Assembly: GCF_030012985.1 (NCBI RefSeq)
Contig: NZ_CP120233.1
Coordinates: 496,001-560,000, forward strand
Direction: 5' to 3'
Origin: Microbulbifer sp. VAAF005
GTDB lineage: Bacteria > Pseudomonadota > Gammaproteobacteria > Pseudomonadales > Cellvibrionaceae
Length of the DNA: 64,000 bases
Every line of letters starts with the position of its first letter. The first letter of the stretch is position 1. This document shows positions 49,401 to 58,886 of this stretch, in pieces. Both the position numbers and the translations under genes were made by a program. The notes under the pieces were generated by a model. That model made no database searches. It was given only the letters and a program-made list of their open reading frames with translations, and was not told the DNA's origin.

Positions 49401-52400
49401 TCGAGATCAACAACGTCATATTCGCGATAAAAATGACAACCAATGCCACCCAAAACAAATTCTGGGTCCCTTCCCAGCCAATAGGCCCGTTGAACCTCAG
49501 TAGGTTCAAAAAGCTCGTGGCGAGTGGACGTATCCGATTGCCAAGGCGTAGTAGCAATTTCGGTAGCGCTGTTATTCTGCTCTGGATTCTCAGCAGGGTC
49601 TTGAGCTAATGTCGCAGCAAAGGCGGCCAGGCTTGGCTGGCTAAACAATTCCGACAGTGTGACACCTTCAAAGCCAGACTCACGCAGATCTCGCACAACA
49701 CGGGTTGCTAACAGGGAGTCTCCACCGAGTGCGAAGAAGTTGTCGTCCCGGGCGATATCAGCAACATCGAGGAATTTACTCCAGGCGGCAGCGACCTGCT
49801 GCTCTAACTTGCCTTGCGGCGGATTCTGTTTTGCCTGATGCTGCGCTAGGGATTCATCGGCAAACTGTTGCAAACTACCGCGATCAATTTTGCCATTGGC
49901 GGTAAGGGGGATCTCAGTGAGACAGCAAAGCTCACTGGGAAGCATGGCGCTGGTCAATCGCTGGGTCAGGAATTCCCGCAGATCGCTCAAGGGTTCCTGC
50001 AATTGCTGCAAATCAACAAAGCACTTTTCTGAAGCGGTATTGGTTTTCGCCACTTTGGGCTCTGGAACTACAACCGCAACCACACCTCGCTGGGTCAGCA
50101 GAGCGACTGCTTGCGCAATCGCATTGTGCGCAGTCAGCGCGGCTTCGATCTCGCCGAGTTCGATGCGGTGTCCACGCACTTTGATCTGGTTATCGGCGCG
50201 GCCCAAAAATTCCAGGCAACCATTTGGCCAATAGCGGCCCAGGTCTCCGGTGCGATACCAACGTTCGCCTCCGTCTGTTACAAAACGTGCTGCGGTGATT
50301 TCAGCAGCACCTCGGTATCCAAGGGCAACGCCCGCACCACCGATCCACAACTCCCCTACCACCCAGTCAGGGCAATCTCGGCCCAGGGAATCCACCACCC
50401 TGAATTGCTGGTTGGCTAAGGGGTAACCATAGGGGACGGATCTCCAAGAGGGATCGACTTCTTTTACTTCAAAATTGTTGGACCAGATAGAAGCCTCGGT
50501 GGCCCCCCCAAAGCGATAAAGCGGCAATCCGGATTTACACGTTTTAACCTTTCCGGCAGGTCCAGGCTGATCCAGTCTCCGGAATTTAATACCAGGCGCA
50601 GCTCTCCCGCTGGAGTATCACCACCGGTGGTTAACAGCATATCCAAAAGGGCCGGTACTGTATTCCAAACAGTAACGTTATGTTGACACACCAGCTGGTG
50701 CCAGCGCTCTGCATCCCGCCGAGATTCCTCTTCAACCAATACCAGTGCACCACCTGCGGACAGCAGCCCAAAAATATCGTAAACGGATAGGTCAAAATCC
50801 AAGGCTGATACTGCGAGCACACGATCACTTTCGTTAACAGAAAAGCGCTCGTTAATGTCCGCTATGGTGTTCCAGGCACTTCCGTGGCTAATTTCAACCC
50901 CCTTGGGCTCACCGGTAGAGCCAGAGGTGAAAATGGTATAAGCGAGGTCTTTTGTCTCACCCACTACGGGCCGGGATAAAGGGGCAACACCCGAGAGCAC
51001 AGACAAGTCATCAATAACCAACTTGGCTCTGGCAAGCTTGAGCACACGCTCCCTGCGCAGCGGTGGCTGGTCTATTCCCAGCGGCAGGTAAGCCGCTCCA
51101 GCGGCCATTACCCCAAGAACGGCTATAATCTGCTCCGCGCCTTTGGGCAATAAAATCCCGACCATATCACCAGGCTCAACCCCCTGAAGTTGCAGGTATG
51201 CTGCCATTGCCAAGGCGCTGTGGGCCAAGTCCCCATAGCTAATTTGCTCATCGTTCCAATACAAAGCCGCGGCTTCCGGGTGGCTTTCAGCATTGTTAAA
51301 AAACTGCTCGTGTAATTGGTGAGACTGAGTTTTTTAGCCGTGGAATTTACCCGCTGGCGTTGCTGCTTTTGCTCCGCTGTCAGCAGCGATGGTATCGGCT
51401 GGGCCCAGAATTCCGGGCTGCCGATCAGGCATTCCAGTAACTGCGTAAAGGCGGCAAACATGCCATCCAGGACGCCGGGAGCAAAAGCAGCTTCCCGCGC
51501 ATCCCAGTTTACGGACAGGCCACCTTTGAGTTCCATAACCTGTACGTCCAGCCACACTTGTGGCCCTTGGGAGATAATCCAATTGACATCTCCAAAGGCA
51601 CTGCGAACTGACTCGCCAAATAATTCTCCCAACCCAAGCGCACTGGTAAAGACAACCGGCGCAAACACCGTTTGTCCCTGTTGCCTGCTGAGGTCACGCA
51701 GCACCTCTACGCCGGAATAACTCCCGTGCGCTACATCCTGACGGAAGTTGTGTTGTAAACGCTGTGCACGCTCAACAAAGGTTCCACTCTGGCTGCCCTG
51801 CCAGGAGAGTAAGATCGAAGAAGTGAAATCTCCCACCAGTGAATTGACATCCTGATGTAGAGATTCCCGGTCAAACAGGGGGAGATTCAGCAGAAAATCT
51901 GACTCTTCGCTATAGACCGTAAGCACTTCGGCAAGCGCCGCTGCCAGGGTCATGGATAAAGTAATACCGTGACGGCTCGCAAGTTCCGCCAGTTGGTTTT
52001 TCTGGTCAGCAGACAAGCTATAGTGACGCCGAACAACTCGACGAGTGTCTTTAGACTCAGCGCCTATTGCGGTTGGCAACTGAGGGGCACCGGGCAAATC
52101 TGCCAGGCGACCCTGCCAGTGTTCTTTGGCCTGCTGCTTTTCAGCTCGGAGTTCTTCCTTTGAGTGAAGAGCGCTGCGGTCAGCCTGGTAGCGCGGATAA
52201 CTGTAATTAAGCGGAACCAGAGACTGCTCTGGTTCCAGGTAGAGCTTGGCCAAGTCATTCAGTAATACGCGCAGACTAAAGGCATCTGCAGCGACCATAT
52301 CCAGATTAATATGCAGGCGTGTGCCGCCAGCTTTTAATTCCGCAGGTAACAATGAGAGCTGTACATCAAAAACCTCGCCCTGCGATATATCCAGCTGCCG

Positions 52401-53024
52401 ATGGGAGAGTTGCTCCCTAACAGCGATAAGACTCTGCTCCGCTTCTGCGGCAGCCTGATGCCTGAAATCATGAACCTTTAAACCGGGCCAGCTCACTTCT
52501 GTGGGAATCTGCTGTCGACCAACATCGAGGATTTGAACACGCAACATCCCATGCCGCTCGAACAGGAAGCGCACAGCCTGTTCCAAACGATCAGGTACTA
52601 CATCCTGGCCATCAAACTCATGATAAAAATGTGCGGCAACGCCCCCTAAATATTGATTCGGGTCTCGTCCAATCCAATAGGCATGTTGCATCGGTGCCAA
52701 ATCAAAGGGAGTGCCTTCATCAAAGGCTCCCGGCACAGATAAATGTTCACTGGTACTTTCTTCAGTTCCAGTAGCCAACTGAGGTAGAGAAAGCCAGGCT
52801 TTCAATTGAGGCACTGCAATAAGATCAGCAAATTTTACTTTGATCTTTTTCTGCCTTAATTGACCAGCTATCTTCATGACTTGTACTGAATTAAGCCCCA
52901 GTGCAATTAAGTCATCCTGCGGATGAATGCCATTAATATCGGCATCAATAGCCTGACAAACTAAATCCTTTAACAAGCTGGCCGGACTGATTGGCTCTGA
53001 TTTATTCTGCGGCTTCGGCGACAA
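46401..53024 (-). CDS. NRPS, extended PchE-like: ArCP-Cy-A(Cys)-PCP-Cy-A(Cys)-PCP (three frameshifts)
   Basis: Reading across three one-base losses (T6 near 51330-51335, C7 at 50503-50509, G5 at 48909-48913) gives about 2208 residues. The aryl carrier comes first, with serine in ALGLNSVQVM, and is loaded with salicylate. Cy1 has D-MVAA-D-AF-S. A1 has the code DLYNLSLIWK. PCP1 has LGGDSLLATRV. Cy2 has D-NLIL-D-AF-S, A2 has the same code and PCP2 has LGGDSLLATRF. PchE has a single Cy-A-PCP with an epimerase domain in the A domain; here there are two modules and no such insert. The two A domains are near-copies. It makes salicyl-bis(thiazoline) for hand-over to the next NRPS. The start overlaps the isochorismate synthase end by 23 bases. 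Confidence 0.9.
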
Positions 53025-54417
53025 GAGATACGCTCCTTATTGCGTCTCGGATAACACGCATTTTGATACAACTTTCACGATACTCGTGGGCAGGAAGGGA
53101 AGCCTCAACCAGGCCACAACCGGCAAATAGTGTTACCTTGCCCGGAGTAATAAGTGCAGAGCGCAGCGCGACAGCAAACTCCCCTTCCCCCTCAGCATTG
53201 AGCCAACCAACAGGTCCGGCATACCAACCGCGATCCAGGTCTTCATTTTCACGGATATACTTCAGTGCTTTTTTCCTCGGCAGGCCTCCCACCGCAGCAC
53301 TGGGGTGTAAATCCGATAAGATATCCAACAGATTTACGCCATCTTTAACCAAGCCCTCTAGAGGCGTCAGCAAATGCTGAATTTGCTTTAATTTACAGAG
53401 TTGGGGCGGTTCAGGTTCCGCTACGCTGTGGCAGTATTTGCGCAAAATAGAAAGGAGATGTTGGACAACCAGGTCGTGTTCAAATCGGTCCTTATCGCTG
53501 TCAAGCAGGGATATCCCCAATTTATAATCAGTTGCCGGGTCTTTTCCCCGAGGTGCACTACCGGCCAAAGCAACTGTGCTAATACACCCGTCTTTACCAG
53601 CCGCTAAGCGCTCAGGCGAAGCCCCAAGAAAGCAACTTTTTCCGCGGGAAAAGGCAAATAAATAGGCATCGGGGTAAGATTCTTGTAAATATCCGAGAAT
53701 ACTTCCCGGGCAGCAATCCGCGCTCAGTGATTCAGAACGAGCGAGAACTACTTTTTGAAACTCGTTGCGCTTGATTGATTCGACCGCCCCTACTACACGC
53801 TGCTGCCAAGCCATTTGGCCTGCACAATTTTGGCTAAAATCAGACTCCACCGAAAACACATTATCATTCGCAGAAAGGTCAGAGCTACGAGACAAAATAT
53901 GCTGCCACCACGCCTTCACCCGCTCCGCAGTCTGATTGCATTCTGTTTGATCGGTAACGATAAAATTCATTACCAGATAACTGCGATCCCCTTCACAGTA
54001 AAGGGCCAACTCGGGCAACGTAAGCGCCCCTGCGGGAAAGTCTTGCCACAAGGATGAGGAATCTTTTTGGCTATCAAAAGCAAACCCACCACACAAAACC
54101 GGCCGATGCCCCCCGCTTACCACAGCGGAGGGCAGTAATTTTTGCCAATTGGCTTGGATTTCAGACCAAGATTCCCCTGGGGCACAACTAAATTCACAGG
54201 CAGAGCCAAAGGTCACAGCATATTCATCTCTAGAGGGCACACCCCACAGAGACGCGAATCTTTCATGCTGATAGCCGGTGGCAAACAACCCTATTGGGTT
54301 GCGTCTATGACATGGAGTTGAAAACGATGCCAGAACCTCTGGCTGTCCCTGGCTTACCCTGGACTTGGCTTCCTGCAAACAGGCTTCCAGGCCAGCATAT
54401 TTAGAGCGGCCCTTCAT
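53002..54417 (-). CDS. pchA: Isochorismate synthase
   Basis: A 471-residue chorismate-binding enzyme that turns chorismate into isochorismate, the first step to salicylate. The C-terminal catalytic core is complete, with the helix EFQKVVLARSES, the SCFLGASPERL loop, LHPSAAVGGLPRKKAL and the terminal GWLNAEGEGEFAVALRSA / HEYRESCIKMRVIRDAI segments that bind magnesium and substrate. The dedicated lyase gene overlaps it by four bases (ATGA), so salicylate is made in two steps, as in Pseudomonas, and not by a one-enzyme salicylate synthase as in Yersinia. The N-terminal 150 residues are more variable, as usual. Confidence 0.93.
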   Translation of the reverse strand: MKGRSKYAGLEACLQEAKSRVSQGQPEVLASFSTPCHRRNPIGLFATGYQHERFASLWGVPSRDEYAVTFGSACEFSCAPGESWSEIQANWQKLLPSAVVSGGHRPVLCGGFAFDSQKDSSSLWQDFPAGALTLPELALYCEGDRSYLVMNFIVTDQTECNQTAERVKAWWQHILSRSSDLSANDNVFSVESDFSQNCAGQMAWQQRVVGAVESIKRNEFQKVVLARSESLSADCCPGSILGYLQESYPDAYLFAFSRGKSCFLGASPERLAAGKDGCISTVALAGSAPRGKDPATDYKLGISLLDSDKDRFEHDLVVQHLLSILRKYCHSVAEPEPPQLCKLKQIQHLLTPLEGLVKDGVNLLDILSDLHPSAAVGGLPRKKALKYIRENEDLDRGWYAGPVGWLNAEGEGEFAVALRSALITPGKVTLFAGCGLVEASLPAHEYRESCIKMRVIRDAIRSVSLVAEAAE

Positions 54418-54743
54418 ACACCTTCCTCAACGGGCAAGCCGCGCTCAGCGCGCCAATGCAGCTTTTGTTGATTGATAAACCAGTGAATAATCCCGGTAAA
54501 AAGCTGCTCTATATAATCTGCGGAAAGTTGTTCTTTCTCAGCCCAACGACGGCGGTCAATCAACATATCCGCAACCCGGTCTGGAGCAGGAATACTCGTT
54601 TCATCCGGCTTGAACTGGGCTGCTGACAAAACATACCCCATACGCCGCTGCAACAGCCTGATGATCTCGCGATCAATGGAATCAATACCTTGGCGGATCT
54701 CATTCAGATTTTCACACTCCATTGGTAGCTTCGTTGCTTGCAT
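54414..54743 (-). CDS. pchB: Isochorismate pyruvate lyase
   Basis: A chorismate-mutase-fold enzyme of 109 residues that splits isochorismate to salicylate and pyruvate. It starts at the ATG at 54743, preceded by GGAG. The frame stays open for nine more codons upstream with no ribosome site. It carries the family pattern: NEIRQGIDSIDREIIRLLQRR, then AAQFKPDETSIPAPDRV, whose loop lysine and arginine bind the substrate, and IIHWFINQQKLHW near the end. Length matches PchB. It is the first gene of the leftward operon, so the operon promoter should be just upstream. Confidence 0.92.
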   Translation of the reverse strand: MQATKLPMECENLNEIRQGIDSIDREIIRLLQRRMGYVLSAAQFKPDETSIPAPDRVADMLIDRRRWAEKEQLSADYIEQLFTGIIHWFINQQKLHWRAERGLPVEEGV

Positions 54744-55060
54744 AGAAACTCCATCACCTAAGCAGTTCATCTTCCCATCAATAATGAAACGTTATAACAT
54801 ATCATTTTTGAAATCAACGGGATGTTTGTTTTGGATTTGGGCGTCAGGGTGGAGAGAGAGTGTGCCACTTGTTACTAAAGAGAAATAATTCGAACATCAT
54901 TAAAAATAACGATCCCGGATTAATCGAAGTAGAGATCCGCTATCTATTGAACGATGGAGAATATAGAGCCGCTCAACAGCCCTATTCTCCCAACAATTAA
55001 TTTCGATAGCGTTACAAGAAACAGAAATATTTTATACGGCCAACATAACTTCACATACAG
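54744..55060 (-). promoter_or_regulatory. Promoter region of the metallophore operon, with possible Fur-like site
   Basis: Between the lyase gene and the thioesterase gene. On the minus strand TTGATT is followed 15 bases later by TATAAC, a reasonable promoter. An AT-rich imperfect inverted repeat spans about 54778-54806: TGATAT, then the self-complementary GTTATAAC, then GTTTCA. In plus-strand register AATAATGAAACGTTATAAC matches the Fur consensus at 11 of 19 places. Iron repression would be expected, but the match is weak. The rest of the interval holds no gene. Confidence 0.35.
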
Positions 55061-55798
55061 TTAGGCCAAGCGGAGCTTCTGAACAATATGGCCAACCACC
55101 AGATCGGGACAATCTGACAGATAAAAATGGTTACCTGCGTATTCTTTCAATTGGAACTCACCATTGGTCCACTGCTGCCAACCCCGAGCTTCATCGGTGC
55201 TCAACTCAGGATCATCCCGTCCTAGCATCGCGGTGATGGGACAATCTAAAAGTTGGTCCGAGGACATCTTGCTGGTTTCGATCAATCGATAATCCTGGCG
55301 TATAGCAGGAAGTAGTAGAGCTCTTAACTCAGGAATTTCCAATAATTCAGGAGAGGTGCCGCCAAGCTCAATGAGTTGTTGGCACAGAGATTCATCACTC
55401 AACTGGTGTACGTTTCCACTCTTTTGAAATTGTGGAGCTTCGCGCGCAGAGACAAATATGTGTTCAGGACCGCACAATTTTTCGCGATACAAGGAGAGAG
55501 CCAATTCATGAGCAACTGTAGCTCCCATACTGTGCCCAAATACTGCCCAGGGTTTATCGATGACAGGTTTAATAGCCCTACTTAACAAAGCAATTAAAGT
55601 TTGCATATCTGCGGGCATAGCTTCATTACAGCGTTGCTCCCTACCCGGTAAACATACGAGAACCAATTCTATGGAATCTGGCAATAATTTCACCCAGGGT
55701 CGATAAAGTGATGCTGTACCACCAGCATGAGGCAAACACAATAGTCGGATAGCAGCTTTAGGTTGAGGGCGAGGGATTTGTAGCCAAGCGCCGGACAT
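55061..55798 (-). CDS. pchC: Type II thioesterase (PchC/YbtT-like)
   Basis: An alpha/beta hydrolase of 245 residues that clears wrong or stalled groups from NRPS carrier domains. The opening LLCLPHAGGTASLYRPW is typical of type II thioesterases. The nucleophile elbow is GHSMGATVAHELA, the acid is in the GRDDPELS strand and the His is in YAGNHFYLSDCP. It has a normal Ser nucleophile, unlike the Cys in the NRPS-fused thioesterase. It lies upstream of the lyase gene in the same direction but about 320 bases away, so it may be read from the divergent promoter next to the salicyl ligase gene. Confidence 0.9.
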   Translation of the reverse strand: MSGAWLQIPRPQPKAAIRLLCLPHAGGTASLYRPWVKLLPDSIELVLVCLPGREQRCNEAMPADMQTLIALLSRAIKPVIDKPWAVFGHSMGATVAHELALSLYREKLCGPEHIFVSAREAPQFQKSGNVHQLSDESLCQQLIELGGTSPELLEIPELRALLLPAIRQDYRLIETSKMSSDQLLDCPITAMLGRDDPELSTDEARGWQQWTNGEFQLKEYAGNHFYLSDCPDLVVGHIVQKLRLA

Positions 55799-55919
55799 AG
55801 ATTTATCTCAATAAGAAATTTGAAGCCGTGAATACTAACTGTTAATTCTTAATTTAGAAATCTGAAGAAGATTCAAAAAATCACCCGCCTGCTCCCCCCA
55901 AACATTTCAAGAGACCAGC

Positions 55920-57524
55920 ATGGAAAATAATTTACTTAATGGTTACACGCCTCACCCAAAGGAACTAGAGGCTTTCTATCAGCAACAAGGAATTTGGGAT
56001 AACCAACCTATTTGGGAACTGATCACGCGTAATGCGAAAAACTTTCCCAATCGATGCGCAGTTCGGGACCTATCGGAACAATTAACTTACGCAGAATTGG
56101 TTAACGAGGCCGATAGTATTGCTGCAGGCCTGGTGGAACAAGGCTACAAAGCTGGGGAGCGGGCAATACTCCAGTGGAGCAATCAGGTAAGTTTTATCAC
56201 TACTCTACTCGGTTTATTTCGAGCGGGACTGGTTCCTGTTTTAGCTTTACCTGCACATCGCCAAAATGAAATATGCCATTTTGCACAGGTCTCGGGCGCC
56301 AGTATCTATGTCGCTTCAGGAACGGAAAGTGATGAGAGTAGTCACAACATGATAGAACAAATTGCCTCGCAATCTCCGACTTTGCGAGGCATATACAGCT
56401 CTGATGAAAATGACACATTCCCCTCCCTGCCCAGAAGAGAATGCCAAGGCTTCACCCCTGTTCCCGTAGACCCCAACGCCCCAGCCCTATTCCTCGTTTC
56501 CGGTGGCACTACAGGACTTCCGAAACTTATTCCACGCACCCACAATGACTATCGCTACAACATTACCTGCGCTACGGCTGCTTGTAATTTAGGAAAAGAT
56601 GAAATCTATCTGGCAGTACTCCCCGCCGCCCATAATTTTCCACTGGGTTGCCCCGGCATTCTGGGCACGCTATCCATGGGTGGGCAGGTAATATTTACCA
56701 AAGATGCAAGCCCGGACTACTGCTTCGAGCTGATAGAGCGTTACGGCGTAACCGCCACAGCCCTGGTCCCAGCACTGGCTCAAGTCTGGACTGCAGCGAC
56801 AGAATGGGAAGATACTGATTTAAGCTCTCTCCGCTTACTTCAAGTTGGTGGCTCAAAGCTGAGTCCAACTGACGCCAATGCTGCGATAGATGCTTTTCCC
56901 GGTGCACTACAGCAGGTATTCGGTATGGCCGAAGGGTTGATTTGTTACACCCATCGCGAAGATAACAATGAAACCATCACCGATACTCAAGGAAGACCTA
57001 TGAGTTTCCTCGACACTCTAAAAGTGGTTGATGAGTATGGGCAGGAAGTGAAAGCCGGAGAAGAAGGAGAACTACTCACTCGCGGCCCCTATACACTGAG
57101 AGGCTATTACCGTGCTGAAGAGCATAATCGACGCGCTTTTACCCCAGATGGTTTCTATCGCAGCGGCGATCGTGTACGCATTCTAGATAACGGCAATATT
57201 GTAGTTACTGGACGACTCAAAGATGTTGTAAATCGGGGCGGGGAAACTTTTGCATGTGATGAAATTGAAGAGCATCTACTCGCCCATCCCAGCATTCAAC
57301 AAGCAGCTATCATTCCCTTGCCAGACCAAGAGATGGGAGAGCAAGTTGGAGCGACTATCGTATGTGTAGATAAAGCGCCAAGCTTGCAAACGTTGCGCGA
57401 CTTCTTAACCGAAAGAGGCCTGGCCAGCTTTAAGCTACCTGAGCAGCTTAAAGTGTTAACTCGTCTGCCGGTTACCGCAGTCGGGAAAGTTGATAAGAGG
57501 AAGCTCTTAGATCTTATAGATTAG
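55920..57524 (+). CDS. pchD: Salicyl-AMP ligase (PchD/YbtE-like)
   Basis: Stand-alone adenylating enzyme of 534 residues. It activates salicylate as the AMP ester and loads it onto the aryl carrier of the first NRPS. Motifs: SGGTTGLPKLIPRTHNDY (A3), AAHNFPLGCPG, QVFGMAEGL, YRSGDRV and GRLKDVVNRGGE, and the A10-type lysine in TAVGKVDKRKL. In this family the residue after NFPLG is Ser in dihydroxybenzoate enzymes and Cys in salicylate enzymes; here it is Cys, which with pchA and pchB present supports salicylate. It is transcribed rightward from the 120-base region shared with the thioesterase gene and ends in a strong hairpin. Confidence 0.93.
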   Translation: MENNLLNGYTPHPKELEAFYQQQGIWDNQPIWELITRNAKNFPNRCAVRDLSEQLTYAELVNEADSIAAGLVEQGYKAGERAILQWSNQVSFITTLLGLFRAGLVPVLALPAHRQNEICHFAQVSGASIYVASGTESDESSHNMIEQIASQSPTLRGIYSSDENDTFPSLPRRECQGFTPVPVDPNAPALFLVSGGTTGLPKLIPRTHNDYRYNITCATAACNLGKDEIYLAVLPAAHNFPLGCPGILGTLSMGGQVIFTKDASPDYCFELIERYGVTATALVPALAQVWTAATEWEDTDLSSLRLLQVGGSKLSPTDANAAIDAFPGALQQVFGMAEGLICYTHREDNNETITDTQGRPMSFLDTLKVVDEYGQEVKAGEEGELLTRGPYTLRGYYRAEEHNRRAFTPDGFYRSGDRVRILDNGNIVVTGRLKDVVNRGGETFACDEIEEHLLAHPSIQQAAIIPLPDQEMGEQVGATIVCVDKAPSLQTLRDFLTERGLASFKLPEQLKVLTRLPVTAVGKVDKRKLLDLID

Positions 57525-57554
57525 TACTAATTGAGAGATTGAGTTCCCATATTT

Positions 57555-57585
57555 ATGAAAGTATGGCTTTAATCCATACTTTCAT
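57555..57585. terminator. Bidirectional hairpin terminator
   Basis: A perfect 12-base-pair stem, ATGAAAGTATGG / CCATACTTTCAT, with a seven-base loop and a TTTT run after it on the plus strand. It separates the convergent salicyl ligase and outer-membrane protein genes. Confidence 0.85.
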
Positions 57586-57608
57586 TTTAAATGAACAAGA
57601 AGTATAAA

Positions 57609-58364
57609 TCAGAATATAAAGGATATACCAACTTGCAGCACATTAAGATTCCTTAAGTCAAATTCTATATGGTCAAAGTCATTTATATAATACTCCCCCA
57701 CCTTACCAACATTGTGCAGCATGTATTCGGCACTTATACGCAAAGAGTTATTTAAGTTGTAGCGCGCACCTAGACCTACATGGAAATAGCTTTTACTAAA
57801 TTCTGTTGTCCCATAATAGTTACCGCCGGCGTAAAATTCAGCCATAGTATATGACCAGTCCAGCTCCGCAAAACTATAGCCCAACAACAAATACATACAG
57901 GACCTGTCGCAATACCAAGATAAATCCAGAGTTCCAGTAATTGAAAATACATCCAAGCGATGTTTCTGATTGACCTGGTATCGCTCAATAACTGTAACTT
58001 CGTCATCAATATAATCGATATTTTCTACCGATGTCGATCGCCCTAAATTTGTTCTGCCATAGCTAAAGCGAAGTTCAAACGGGTAGCCATTGAAGTCGAT
58101 CCCGATATCAATACTGCCCCAAGGCTCACTTCCTGAATTGGTAGTTTTGTAGTAACTATACTCGTAAAAATAATCGTAGTAGTATGGGTCATAAAGTACG
58201 CCTACAGTACGATAATCCTGCTTAACCTCCAGCCTGTTAACCCCACCATTCAGTGAAACATAAGGACGAAACCCCCACGGGTTTACTAGATTACCATAGT
58301 CAGCGGCTATGGCCTCCATGGAAAAAATAAGTGCTCCCAAAATGGCAGCCGAGTGCAGGCGCAT
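57609..58364 (-). CDS. Outer-membrane beta-barrel protein (OmpW/OmpA-barrel size)
   Basis: A 251-residue protein with a signal peptide (LHSAAILGALIFSMEAIA, cut before DYGNL). The rest alternates polar and aromatic residues in strands typical of an eight-stranded barrel (YNLNNSLRISAEYMLH, and the end LNVLQVGISFIF with the final Phe that the BAM machinery recognises). A tyrosine-rich loop (YDPYYYDYFYEYSYY) near residue 60 is unusual and probably faces outward. No peptidoglycan-binding domain. Function is unknown. It ends at the hairpin after the salicyl ligase gene and has its own promoter region. Confidence 0.75.
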   Translation of the reverse strand: MRLHSAAILGALIFSMEAIAADYGNLVNPWGFRPYVSLNGGVNRLEVKQDYRTVGVLYDPYYYDYFYEYSYYKTTNSGSEPWGSIDIGIDFNGYPFELRFSYGRTNLGRSTSVENIDYIDDEVTVIERYQVNQKHRLDVFSITGTLDLSWYCDRSCMYLLLGYSFAELDWSYTMAEFYAGGNYYGTTEFSKSYFHVGLGARYNLNNSLRISAEYMLHNVGKVGEYYINDFDHIEFDLRNLNVLQVGISFIF

Positions 58365-58886
58365 AGTAACCTCCTTGTCGCTTCACACAACTTAAAACCC
58401 ATACAGGATCCAATACAGAGATTTATCGATATGATTAGTAGTCCTCTACGGCGGAACAAGACACTATTTGTCAACACTCTCATCTTAATATCGATAAATG
58501 GCTATCTTGTACAATAAAAAGTAATGGATTCAAAGTAAATCTATACTCCTATGAATTTAAAAGTAGCAGCAACTCCAAGCTTCCAGCGCTCAATTTACTG
58601 CCAGGATACCGAAAGGTGTTGGCAATATGATGAACGGCATAAAACAACAATATAAGATCGCAGTAGTTAGATTTATACACTCCGTTTAAGCGCTCTGATT
58701 TTCGATCTAAAATTCAATAAAAACCGAGACTCTGACATTACTCATACATTTACATTGGACAACACAAGGAGGAAGACCGAAAATCGAGACACTCCACGAT
58801 CACTTATCTTTTCATGCCATTTGTCCAACTATTTAGCACAGAGTTACATTCTGTAATTAAGGTACAACTCAATCAATTTATACACG
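58365..58886. other. Intergenic region without a recognisable gene
   Basis: About 520 bases, AT-rich, upstream of the barrel protein gene and downstream of the transporter gene (both leftward). I see short T-rich and A-rich tracts but no ORF, RNA or strong hairpin that I can support. Confidence 0.5.

Noticed and set aside
50464..51264. Independent short adenylation-domain genes in the first NRPS region
   Set aside because: These are pieces of one NRPS split by three homopolymer losses; domain order is continuous after repair.
55799..55919. Clear Fur box in the divergent pchC/pchD promoter region
   Set aside because: AT-rich, but no stretch matches the Fur consensus well enough to call.
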